Positions 57,277 through 64,000 of a stretch of DNA of 64,000 bases are shown here, piece after piece; position 1 is the stretch's first letter, and every line of letters starts with the position of its first letter. The DNA lies in contig NZ_WNKS01000001.1 of NCBI RefSeq assembly GCF_009720655.1, forward strand, positions 62,001-126,000, given 5' to 3'. The DNA comes from Rhodoblastus acidophilus. Lineage in GTDB: Bacteria > Pseudomonadota > Alphaproteobacteria > Rhizobiales > Beijerinckiaceae. Under the pieces are notes generated by a model. That model had not been told where the DNA came from, did not search any database, and was given only the letters and a program-made list of their open reading frames with translations. Both the position numbers and the translations under genes were made by a program.

Positions 57277-57291
57277 GTTCCCATATTGTTC
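57277..57291. promoter_or_regulatory. LexA (SOS)-type box GTTC-N7-GTTC
   Basis: GTTCCCATATTGTTC is an exact match to the direct-repeat LexA site of Alphaproteobacteria (GTTC-N7-GTTC). A third GTTC follows 13 bases later. The site lies 33 bp before the radical SAM start and 58 bp before the divergent hypothetical gene, in an AT-rich segment where a promoter is expected. Confidence 0.7.
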
Positions 57292-57323
57292 TCTTTCGTG
57301 ATTTGTTCTCTCCGGAGACTGAA

Positions 57324-58415
57324 ATGACCGCTCATTCCTCGCTCTGCAGCATCGCGCCGCCGCGCCGGCGCGGGCGTGGCGCGACGGCCAACCGCAGCGG
57401 TCGTTTCGAGCGCGAGGTTCGCGAGGATTTTGACGACGGCTGGGGCGCGCTGGAGGATTTGCCCGCCTTCGCCACCCAGATCGCCCACGAGCGCCCCAAA
57501 AATCTGATCACGCGCAATGACTCGCCCGACATCGGTTTCGAGCGCTCGATCAATCCCTATCGCGGCTGCGAGCACGGCTGCGTCTATTGCTTCGCCCGAC
57601 CGACCCATGCGTATCTGGGCCTGTCGCCGGGGCTGGATTTCGAAACGCGGTTGACGGTGAAGGACGGCGCCGCCGAGCTGCTGCGCCGGGAGTTTTCGGC
57701 GCCGGGCTATCAAGCGAAGACCATCGCGATCGGGACGAACACCGATCCCTATCAGCCGATCGAACGTCGCCACAGGGTGATGCGCGACATCCTGCAGGTG
57801 CTGGCGGACACGAACCATCCCGTGGCCATCGTCACCAAATCCGCCCATGTGCTGCGCGACCTCGACCTGTTTGCGCCCATGGCCGCCAAAGGGCTGGTCA
57901 AGGTCGCGCTGTCGATCACCACGCTCGACCGCAAGCTCGCCCGGGTCATGGAGCCGCGCGCCTCCACGCCCGAGCGCTGCCTGGATGCGATCGCACAACT
58001 CACCGCCGCCGGCGTGCCCACGGCGGTGATGGTCGCGCCGATCATTCCCGGCGTCACCGACCACGAGATGGAGACGATTCTGGCGCGCGCCCAGGCGGCT
58101 GGCGCGAGCGAGGCCGGCTACATCTTGCTGCGCCTGCCGCTGGAGACCCAGGATTTGTTTTCCGCCTGGCTTCTCGAAAATTTCCCCGACAAATATCGCA
58201 AGGTTTTGGGGCTGCTGCGCTCGACCCGCGAGGGCAAGCTTTATGAGTCAAGCTGGGGCAAGCGCATGACCGGAACCGGTCCCTATGCCTGGACGCTGGG
58301 CCGGCGTTTCGAACTGGCCTGCGAGCGGCTCGGCCTCAGCGCCCGCAAGGCCAAGCTGCGCGCCGACCTTTTTGTTCGCCCGCAGGCGGGCGGGGTGCAG
58401 CTGAGCCTTTTCTAG
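57324..58415 (+). CDS. PA0069/SplB-like radical SAM protein
   Basis: A 363-residue radical SAM enzyme. I start it at ATG 57324 (MTAHSSLCSIAPP), with CCGGAG upstream. The cluster motif is C82-x3-C86-x2-C89 in YRGCEHGCVYCFARP. Later parts, AIGTNTDPYQPIERRHRVMRDIL and VAIVTKSAHVLRDLD, match the PA0069 family related to spore photoproduct lyase (SplB). A Lys/Arg-rich C-terminus is followed by FVRPQAGGVQLSLF. The substrate is unknown. The upstream LexA-type box and the SplB kinship suggest a DNA-damage role. Confidence 0.9.
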   Translation: MTAHSSLCSIAPPRRRGRGATANRSGRFEREVREDFDDGWGALEDLPAFATQIAHERPKNLITRNDSPDIGFERSINPYRGCEHGCVYCFARPTHAYLGLSPGLDFETRLTVKDGAAELLRREFSAPGYQAKTIAIGTNTDPYQPIERRHRVMRDILQVLADTNHPVAIVTKSAHVLRDLDLFAPMAAKGLVKVALSITTLDRKLARVMEPRASTPERCLDAIAQLTAAGVPTAVMVAPIIPGVTDHEMETILARAQAAGASEAGYILLRLPLETQDLFSAWLLENFPDKYRKVLGLLRSTREGKLYESSWGKRMTGTGPYAWTLGRRFELACERLGLSARKAKLRADLFVRPQAGGVQLSLF

Positions 58416-58517
58416 AGCTTTTTTTACGTTTCATGGAAAGATGAAAAAGCTCTAGATTCTTGTTTTAACGCATTTTCTTCACGCGAACCGGCATCCACTT
58501 CGCTTGAAAATGCTCTA
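58414..58517 (+). repeat. 104-bp AGAGC-type intergenic repeat, copy 2
   Basis: Same element and orientation as 47531-47634, with the AGAGCTTTTT...AAAAAGCTCT hairpin at its left end and AAAATGCTCTA at its right. It begins inside the radical SAM stop codon and ends at the aldehyde dehydrogenase stop, so it fills the entire gap between two convergent genes. The hairpin is probably used as a terminator. Confidence 0.85.
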
Positions 58518-58518
58518 A

Positions 58519-60390
58519 TCAGTCATCATCCTTGGGCTCGGGCGGCAGCGGCCATTCGACATCGGTCACGCGCGGCAGGCGCGGCATCGGCTTGGCTTTG
58601 GGCAGGGACGGCGCCAGGCGGAGAGGGGCGGGCGGCGTCGGGGGCGCCGCCTCGGCCGGCTTGGTCCCGGCCGGCGCGGCTTGGACGGGCTCCGGCTCCT
58701 GTGGCGCGACCTCAACCGGCGTCGACTCCGCTTTTTCCAAATCGGGCGTCGGGGCTTGGACTGGCTCGGCTTGAAACGGATCGGCTTGGGTCTGCGCGGG
58801 TTGCTCCGGCGGAGCCTTCACCGGCGTAAACGCAACCGGCGCCGCACTGGCGGGCGCGTCCTCGGAGGGGTGAGCCTCGGCCGGCGCCACCGTGGAGGTC
58901 GCAGCCTCCGTCGGCGCCACCTTGGCCGGGGTGGCGCCGACCGGCGCGTTCAGCCCGCCGAGCAGTACATATTTGAGCTCCAAAAACTCTTCGATGCCGT
59001 GTCGGGAGCCTTCGCGGCCGAGCCCCGACTGCTTGACGCCGCCGAACGGCGCGACTTCGGTGGAGAGCACGCCTGAATTGACGCAGACCATGCCATATTC
59101 CAGCGCCTCGGCGACGCGGAAGACGCGGCCGAGGTCGCGCGCGTAAAAATAGGAGGCGAGGCCGTATTGCGTCGCATTGGCCTGGGCGATGACGTCCGAC
59201 TCGTCGTGAAAACGGAACAGCGGCGCCACCGGCCCAAACGTTTCCTCGCGCGCCATGACCATATCAGGAGTGACATCCGCGAGCACGGTCGGCTGGAAAA
59301 AAGTGCCCCCCAATTCGTGGCGCTCGCCGCCGGTGAGCACGCGCGCGCCCTTTGACAGCGCGTCGGCGATATGGGCCTCGACCTTTTGCAGCGCGCGGGC
59401 GTTGATCAGCGGGCCCTGCGCCACGCCTTCCTGCGCGCCGTCGCCCACCTTGAGCTGGCTCACGGCGAGGCTGAGTTTTTCCGCGAAAGCGTCGTAAATC
59501 GCGTCCTGCACATAGAGACGGTTGGCGCAGACGCAGGTCTGGCCCATGTTGCGATACTTGCTGAGCATGGCGCCCGCGACCGCCGCATCGAGGTCGGCGT
59601 CGTCGAAGACGATGAACGGCGCGTTGCCGCCGAGCTCCAGCCCGACCTTCTTCACGCCGGAAGCCGCCTGCCGCATCAAGAGCTTGCCGACCTCCGTGGA
59701 GCCGGTGAAGCCGACGAAGCGCACCGCCTCGTGTTCGCAAAACACCTGGCCGATGGCGGCGGCGTCGCCGGTGACGAAATTGAGCACGCCGCGCGGAAAA
59801 CCGGCGCGCTGCGCCAGTTCGGCCAGGGCGAGCGCGGTGAGCGGCGTTTCCGGCGCCGGTTTGATCACGCAGGCGCAGCCGGCGGCGAGCGCGGGCGCGC
59901 ATTTGCGGGTGATCATCGCCGCAGGAAAATTCCAGGGCGTGATCGCCGCCATCACCCCGATCGGCTGGCGCAGCACGATGATCCGCGCGTCCGGCCATGG
60001 CGAGGGAATGGTCTCGCCATAGATGCGCTTGGCCTCTTCGGCGTAGAACTCAATAAAGCTGGCGGCATAGTCGATCTCGCCGCGCGCCTCCGCCAGCGGT
60101 TTGCCCTGCTCGCTGGTCATGATCAGGGCGAGATCCTCGCGGGCGGCGAGGATCAGTTCGAACCAGCGGCGCATGATCGCGCCGCGCTGTTTGGCCGACA
60201 ACGCCGCCCATCCCTTTTGCGCCGCGCGCGCCGCCTCGACCGCCGCCGTGGCCTGCTCGGCGCCGCCATGCGGAACTTTTCCCAGCAGCGCGCCGGTCGC
60301 CGGGTTGCGGATTTCGCTCACGCCCTCGCCGCGCCAGTCTCCATTGACGAGGTTCTGGCTGCGCAAAAGGCCGGAATCGTTGAGACGCAT
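58519..60390 (-). CDS. Aldehyde dehydrogenase (succinate-semialdehyde type) with Pro/Ala-rich tail
   Basis: NAD(P)-dependent aldehyde dehydrogenase most like succinate-semialdehyde dehydrogenase. I start it at ATG 60390 (MRLNDSGLLRSQNLVNGDW, 623 residues). The catalytic domain covers about residues 1 to 478, with VGFTGSTEVGKLLMRQAA, GLELGGNAPFIVFDDADLD and catalytic Cys286 in MGQTCVCANR (a second Cys, 288, as in GabD). GGVKQSGLGREGSRHGIEEF lies near the domain end. About 145 extra residues follow, rich in Pro, Ala, Glu and Thr and ending PLPPEPKDDD. This tail is not part of the family. Confidence 0.9.
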   Translation of the reverse strand: MRLNDSGLLRSQNLVNGDWRGEGVSEIRNPATGALLGKVPHGGAEQATAAVEAARAAQKGWAALSAKQRGAIMRRWFELILAAREDLALIMTSEQGKPLAEARGEIDYAASFIEFYAEEAKRIYGETIPSPWPDARIIVLRQPIGVMAAITPWNFPAAMITRKCAPALAAGCACVIKPAPETPLTALALAELAQRAGFPRGVLNFVTGDAAAIGQVFCEHEAVRFVGFTGSTEVGKLLMRQAASGVKKVGLELGGNAPFIVFDDADLDAAVAGAMLSKYRNMGQTCVCANRLYVQDAIYDAFAEKLSLAVSQLKVGDGAQEGVAQGPLINARALQKVEAHIADALSKGARVLTGGERHELGGTFFQPTVLADVTPDMVMAREETFGPVAPLFRFHDESDVIAQANATQYGLASYFYARDLGRVFRVAEALEYGMVCVNSGVLSTEVAPFGGVKQSGLGREGSRHGIEEFLELKYVLLGGLNAPVGATPAKVAPTEAATSTVAPAEAHPSEDAPASAAPVAFTPVKAPPEQPAQTQADPFQAEPVQAPTPDLEKAESTPVEVAPQEPEPVQAAPAGTKPAEAAPPTPPAPLRLAPSLPKAKPMPRLPRVTDVEWPLPPEPKDDD

Positions 60391-60398
60391 CGAAAAAC

Positions 60399-60767
60399 CT
60401 ACTTGTTCGGCGGCGTGCACACCACCGCCTGTTTCAGCACATAACAGATCGACATCGCGCCGGTGCGCAGGTCGACGCGGAACACGCCGCCTTCGCGTTC
60501 ATGACGCGAGGCGACGAGGCCATATTCGCTCGGCGCCTGCGGACCCGCCCCGTCGCCCGGCTTGTAGCACAAGGTGACGCCGATCGAGCCCTCGTCGGTG
60601 AGGCCGTACTGGCAGGCGCCGACTTCGCCGGTCGCCTTGTCCAGTCGGAACACGCGGTTGAGATCGGTCGCCGGCGCGGCCATGAAGTCGTAATTGGCGG
60701 CGTGGGCGCCCGCGCCGAACAGGGCGCACGCGGACAGGACAACAGAAAACTTCAAAACCTTCGCCAT
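60399..60767 (-). CDS. Small exported hypothetical protein
   Basis: A 122-residue periplasmic protein of unknown function. I start it at ATG 60767 (MAKVLKFSVVLSACALFGAGAHA as signal peptide), with GGAG upstream. The mature part contains NRVFRLDKATGEVGACQYG and GVFRVDLRTGAMSICYVLKQAVVCTPP, two repeats of a beta-hairpin pattern (V-F-R-x-D-x-x-T-G-x-x-x-x-C). Cysteines in ACQYG, TLCYKPG, SICYV and VVCTP could pair. It lies eight bases upstream of the aldehyde dehydrogenase gene. Confidence 0.75.
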   Translation of the reverse strand: MAKVLKFSVVLSACALFGAGAHAANYDFMAAPATDLNRVFRLDKATGEVGACQYGLTDEGSIGVTLCYKPGDGAGPQAPSEYGLVASRHEREGGVFRVDLRTGAMSICYVLKQAVVCTPPNK

Positions 60768-60911
60768 GTTCCGTCGCTCCACGCGAATCGCCTTGAGGGC
60801 GTAATTTTACCCCGGGACGCAAGAGATTTCTGCTGAGGCCGGCGTTGTCAACCAAACACGTGACGGAAGCGGAAGGTCGATGCTATGAGGAGACAAATTG
60901 GGAGGCGCAAA

Positions 60912-61592
60912 TTGGCGGATCAGGCGGGCAAAATTCTCTACGTGTTCGATCTTGACGGCACCCTGGCCGATACCGCGCTCGATCTGATGGGCACGCTTGA
61001 CTACATCATGATCAAGCAAGGTTTTGGCCCCACGCCCATCGACGACGCCCGCGCGCTGCTCGGCGCCGGCGCCCGCGCCCTGATCCAGCGCGCGTTGCGC
61101 CAGCAGGGGGTGACCATCGCGCCCGAGCGCGAGGAGGAGATGTTCCGCGCCTTCCTCGATCATTACGAAAGCCGCATCGCCGACGAATCCACCCTTTATC
61201 CCGGCGTCGAGGCGGCGCTGGACGAGCTGGAGCGGACCGGGGGCGTTTTCGCCGTCTGCACCAACAAGATCGAGCGCCCGGCGAAGCTTTTGCTGGAAAA
61301 GCTCGGGGTGATCGATCGCTTTGCTTTTGTCTGCGGTCAGGATACTTTTGGCGTCGCAAAGCCCGATCCGACGCCGCTGCTTCGCACCATCGAAGCGTCC
61401 GGCGGGACGCCTGCGAAAACCATCATGGTGGGGGATTCAAAGACGGACATCGCCACCGCCCGGGCTGCGGGCGTGCCGGTGATCGCGGTCGATTTCGGCT
61501 ATACCGACCGCCCCGTCCAGGAATTTTCGCCAGACCGCGTGATCTCGCATTTCAATGACTTGCCCGGCGCGGCCGCGTTGTTGATCGGATAA
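60912..61592 (+). CDS. gph: HAD phosphatase, phosphoglycolate phosphatase-like (Gph)
   Basis: A 226-residue HAD hydrolase. I start it at TTG 60912 because GGGAGG lies six bases upstream; ATG 60885 in the same frame is the alternative. The nucleophile motif is YVFDLDGTLADTALDLMG, with VCTNKIERPAKLLLEKLGV, the Lys in GVAKPDPTPLLR, and MVGDSKTDIATARAAGVP. These fit Gph, which removes 2-phosphoglycolate formed by DNA repair or oxygenation by RuBisCO. The exact substrate is inferred. Confidence 0.85.
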   Translation: MADQAGKILYVFDLDGTLADTALDLMGTLDYIMIKQGFGPTPIDDARALLGAGARALIQRALRQQGVTIAPEREEEMFRAFLDHYESRIADESTLYPGVEAALDELERTGGVFAVCTNKIERPAKLLLEKLGVIDRFAFVCGQDTFGVAKPDPTPLLRTIEASGGTPAKTIMVGDSKTDIATARAAGVPVIAVDFGYTDRPVQEFSPDRVISHFNDLPGAAALLIG

Positions 61593-61738
61593 GCCTCGCC
61601 AAGGTAATCGGTAAAATCCTGCCTGATTTATTGGGCGGGAATTCACTCCCTATGGCAAATTAAATCCGGGGATAATTGCGTTGATGTAAGTATTCGCGTA
61701 ATGAATATTGGTGTTTCCGGGAAAGCTTGGAGCGCGAG

Positions 61739-62071
61739 ATGTTGTTTCCATCGAACTGGCCTTCCGCTCAGGCCACGAACAGGATAGCTGCACAGCCATC
61801 GATCCCGCCGACGAACGATCACGCGGCCGCGCCCGCAAGCGACGAGGCCGGTCTTCTGGATATGGCGACGGTCAATTACTCAGGTTCCGAGAAGGCGCCG
61901 GCCGAAACGGTCAACGCGATGCTGGTCGCCGGCTTTCAGGCCGCCGCCGCAGGGACCGGCGCCCCGCAAAGCGCGGCTCTCAGCGCCAGCGCACAGCTCG
62001 CCCGTCTGGCGATGAACATCGCTGGCGCCGCGACCGAAATCAGCCCTTACAAGATGGGCGCGCCATCATAG
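61739..62071 (+). CDS. Alanine-rich small hypothetical protein
   Basis: A 110-residue protein that I do not recognise, from ATG 61739 with GGAGCGCGAG upstream. The first 30 residues are polar and Pro-rich, and the rest is Ala-rich and likely helical (NAMLVAGFQAAAAGTGAPQ; ARLAMNIAGAATEISP). No signal peptide was found. The region upstream (about 61640 to 61735) is clearly AT-rich compared with the window, consistent with its own promoter or acquired DNA. It converges on purD with one base between stops. Confidence 0.55.
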   Translation: MLFPSNWPSAQATNRIAAQPSIPPTNDHAAAPASDEAGLLDMATVNYSGSEKAPAETVNAMLVAGFQAAAAGTGAPQSAALSASAQLARLAMNIAGAATEISPYKMGAPS

Positions 62072-62072
62072 C

Positions 62073-63332
62073 TCAGCGATTCAGCGCCCGCCAGCCGATG
62101 TCCCGCCGGCAAAACCCGTCGGGGAATTTCAGCGCGTCCACGGCGCGGTAGGCCCGTTCCCGCGCTTCGCTGACGCTGTCCGCCAGCGCGACCACGTTCA
62201 GCACGCGCCCGCCATTGGCCACCAGGGTTTCGCCGTCGATCTTCGTGCCGGCGTGAATAATTTTTGCGCCTTCGGCTTCGGCCTCGGCGATGCCGGCGAT
62301 GCCGCCGCCCTTTTTCGGCGTCCCCGGATAGCCTTGCGCCGCCATCACCACGGTCAGCGCGGTTTTGGGCGACAGGTTTACCCGCTCGGGGAGGCGCCCT
62401 TCGGCGCAGGCGAGCAGCAGGTTCAAAAGATCGTCGTCGAGCCGCGCCAGCATCACCTGGCATTCGGGATCGCCGAAACGGGTGTTGAATTCGATCAGCT
62501 TCGGGCCGTCCTTGCCGATCATCAGGCCGGCGAACAAAACCCCCTTGAACGGACAGCCTTCCGCTTTCATCGCCGCCACGGTCGGGTTGACGATCTCGTC
62601 CATCACCCGCTGGGCGATCGCCTCCGTCACCACCGGCGCCGGCGAATAGGCGCCCATGCCGCCGGTGTTCGGCCCGGTGTCGCCTTCGCCGACCCGCTTG
62701 TGATCCTGCGCCGAGGCGAAGGCGAGGGCTTTGTTGCCGTCGCACAGGGCGAAGAACGAGGCTTCCTCGCCCTGCAAAAACTCCTCGATGACGCATTCCG
62801 CCCCGGCCGCGCCAAAGGCGCCGCCAAAAAGGTCTTCAATCGCCTGTTCCGCTTCGAAAATCGTCATGGCGACGGTCACCCCCTTGCCGGCGGCGAGCCC
62901 GTCCGCCTTGACGACAATGGGCGCCCCCTTTTCGCGCGCATAGGCCAGCGCTGCCTCGCGCTCGGCGAACTTTTGATAGGCGCCTGTGGGGATGTTGTAT
63001 TTGGCGCACAGGTCCTTGGTAAAACCCTTGGAGCCCTCGAGCCGCGCCGCCGCTTTCGAGGGTCCGAACGCTTTTATGCCCGCCGCCTCGAGGGCGTCCA
63101 CGAGGCCGTCGACCAAAGGCTGTTCCGGCCCGATGACAACAAAATCAATGTGCTGGACGTGGCAGAAGGCGATCACCGCCTGCGCGTCGGCGACGTCGAG
63201 CACGACATTTGTCGCGATCTGCGCCGTGCCGGGATTGCCGGGCGCCACGAACAATTTTGTTGCCGGGTTTTGCGTGAGCGCCAGGGCCAGCGCGTGTTCG
63301 CGCCCGCCGGAGCCGATGAGTAGAACGTTCAT
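62073..63332 (-). CDS. purD: Phosphoribosylamine-glycine ligase
   Basis: ATP-grasp enzyme forming GAR in purine synthesis. 419 residues, normal length. It starts [21 protein letters not shown], has [23 protein letters not shown] near residue 66, [16 protein letters not shown] near residue 141, and [20 protein letters not shown] near residue 280 with the metal ligands. It is cotranscribed with nothing obvious upstream; 51 bp separate it from a small gene. Confidence 0.97.
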   Translation of the reverse strand: MNVLLIGSGGREHALALALTQNPATKLFVAPGNPGTAQIATNVVLDVADAQAVIAFCHVQHIDFVVIGPEQPLVDGLVDALEAAGIKAFGPSKAAARLEGSKGFTKDLCAKYNIPTGAYQKFAEREAALAYAREKGAPIVVKADGLAAGKGVTVAMTIFEAEQAIEDLFGGAFGAAGAECVIEEFLQGEEASFFALCDGNKALAFASAQDHKRVGEGDTGPNTGGMGAYSPAPVVTEAIAQRVMDEIVNPTVAAMKAEGCPFKGVLFAGLMIGKDGPKLIEFNTRFGDPECQVMLARLDDDLLNLLLACAEGRLPERVNLSPKTALTVVMAAQGYPGTPKKGGGIAGIAEAEAEGAKIIHAGTKIDGETLVANGGRVLNVVALADSVSEARERAYRAVDALKFPDGFCRRDIGWRALNR

Positions 63333-63383
63333 GTGCGCCTCGTTTCGCCGCTGTCTTTAGGCGAGGCGTGGCTTTAGTTCAAC

Positions 63384-63665
63384 TTACCAGCGGATTTCGG
63401 CGTTGAGCCGCGCGCGCACATCTTCCAGCGTGATGCTGTGAAAGAAATCGTGCCAGGGCTGGGGGACGAGATAATCCATGCGGCCGCCGACGTCCCAAAC
63501 CAGCGCGACCGTTCCTTTGAGCCCGCAGGCGTTGCTGCGCGCCTGCAACTGGCCGATGGTCGCCTCTTGCAGGTTGGGGTTGGCCTGGGCAAAGGCTTTG
63601 TCCATGATGACGATCACCATGTCCTGACCCTGTTCGGAAAAATTTGCGACGGCGATCGACGGCAT
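63384..63665 (-). CDS. Small hypothetical protein between purD and xseA
   Basis: A 93-residue cytoplasmic protein of unknown function. I start it at ATG 63665 (MPSIAVANFSEQGQD), with AAAGGAG upstream. It shows MVIVIMDKAFAQANPNLQEATIGQLQARSNACG, then LKGTVALVWDVGGRMDYLVPQPWHDFFHSITLEDV. No membrane segment. It is transcribed away from xseA and toward purD, 51 bp apart, so it may share the purD transcript. Confidence 0.7.
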   Translation of the reverse strand: MPSIAVANFSEQGQDMVIVIMDKAFAQANPNLQEATIGQLQARSNACGLKGTVALVWDVGGRMDYLVPQPWHDFFHSITLEDVRARLNAEIRW

Positions 63666-63753
63666 GGGCGCTCCTTTGTCCAACAAGAAGCAGGATCGGC
63701 GCCAGCGGCAAAAAATCTCGCCAAGGCGGGGGCGAACGCATTAACTTGGGGCA

Positions 63754-64000
63754 ATGGTCGAATCCCCCCGCTCCAACGCCCTAGAACTCAGCGTTTCCGA
63801 ACTTTCGGGCGCTCTGAAGCGCGCCATCGAGGACCAGTTCGGCCATGTGCGGCTGCGCGGCGAGATTTCGAACTATCGCGGCCCGCATTCTTCGGGACAC
63901 GCCTATTTCTGCCTGAAGGACGCCAACGCGCGCATCGACGCCGTGGTGTGGAAGGGGACGTTTTCGCGGCTGAAGACCAAGCCTCAGGAGGGTTTGGAGG
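63754..64000 (+). CDS. xseA: Exodeoxyribonuclease VII large subunit XseA, N-terminal part
   Basis: Only the first 82 codons are in the window. From ATG 63754 it reads [20 protein letters not shown] and [20 protein letters not shown], then [20 protein letters not shown]. These are the OB-fold nucleic-acid-binding domain of XseA (typical S-E-L-s...GEISN-r...SGHaYF-LKD). The protein would degrade single-stranded DNA with XseB. The gene continues past the right edge. Confidence 0.92.
   Translation, partial: MVESPRSNALELSVSELSGALKRAIEDQFGHVRLRGEISNYRGPHSSGHAYFCLKDANARIDAVVWKGTFSRLKTKPQEGLE

Overview
The window reads as core chromosome of a high-GC alphaproteobacterium, most likely of the order Hyphomicrobiales (Rhizobiales). 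I infer this from the ccoNOQP-ccoGHIS (fixNOQP-fixGHIS) arrangement with FixK/Fnr-type boxes, a hisG-hisZ-hisS group, an RpoH-type promoter of alphaproteobacterial form before dnaK, a GTTC-N7-GTTC LexA-type site, and several intergenic repeats of the kind common in Rhizobiales. Beijerinckiaceae/Methylocystaceae is a plausible family, but I cannot prove it from the sequence. I see no tRNA, rRNA, CRISPR array, prophage or insertion sequence.

Layout. 1-4101 (minus): a complete branched-chain-amino-acid-type ABC importer (livG-livF-binding protein-livH-livM, the last cut by the window edge). 4394-15609 (plus): two Fnr/FixK-type boxes drive ccoNOQP and then ccoGHIS, the structural and assembly genes of the high-affinity cbb3 oxidase. 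The second operon continues without gaps into an MFS transporter carrying the copper-ligand motifs of the CcoA copper importer, then thiD and a MetX-like hydrolase. 15611-19598 (minus): hisG, hisZ, a small exported DUF4087 protein and hisS. 19706-24322 (plus): a HAD phosphatase, a MaoC hydratase, ribF and a BacA/SbmA-like ABC exporter. 24337-26843 (minus): an NnrU membrane protein, a periplasmic hypothetical and an OmpW porin. 27254-34419 (plus): dnaK-dnaJ, a phospholipid-type methyltransferase, pyrF, DUF1330, dapB, gpmA. 34455-42072 (minus): a hypothetical, alkB, grpE, a HemJ-like protein, glnD, gshB and a membrane acyltransferase. 42220-47511 (plus): polysaccharide polymerase/ligase and flippase genes, then a large PLP amino-acid decarboxylase. 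47815-53111: dciA and mutY (divergent), an Imm74-like protein, a zinc metallopeptidase, minCDE and a small hypothetical. 53348-56250: an acyltransferase/SGNH protein coupled to a glycosyltransferase. 56255-64000: a cupin pair divergent from a SplB-like radical SAM protein with a LexA-type box between them, an aldehyde dehydrogenase with an unusual tail, gph, purD, and the start of xseA.

How it fits together. The most coherent system is the microaerobic respiration block, where oxidase subunits, the redox and copper-delivery factors and a probable copper importer share oxygen-responsive control. Other themes are cell-envelope polysaccharide synthesis and decoration (40.8-45.1 kb and 53.3-56.3 kb), protein quality control (dnaKJ, grpE), nitrogen sensing (glnD), and DNA repair (alkB, mutY, possibly the radical SAM protein). 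At least six intergenic repeat types are present; they explain most of the non-coding stretches and several spurious ORFs.
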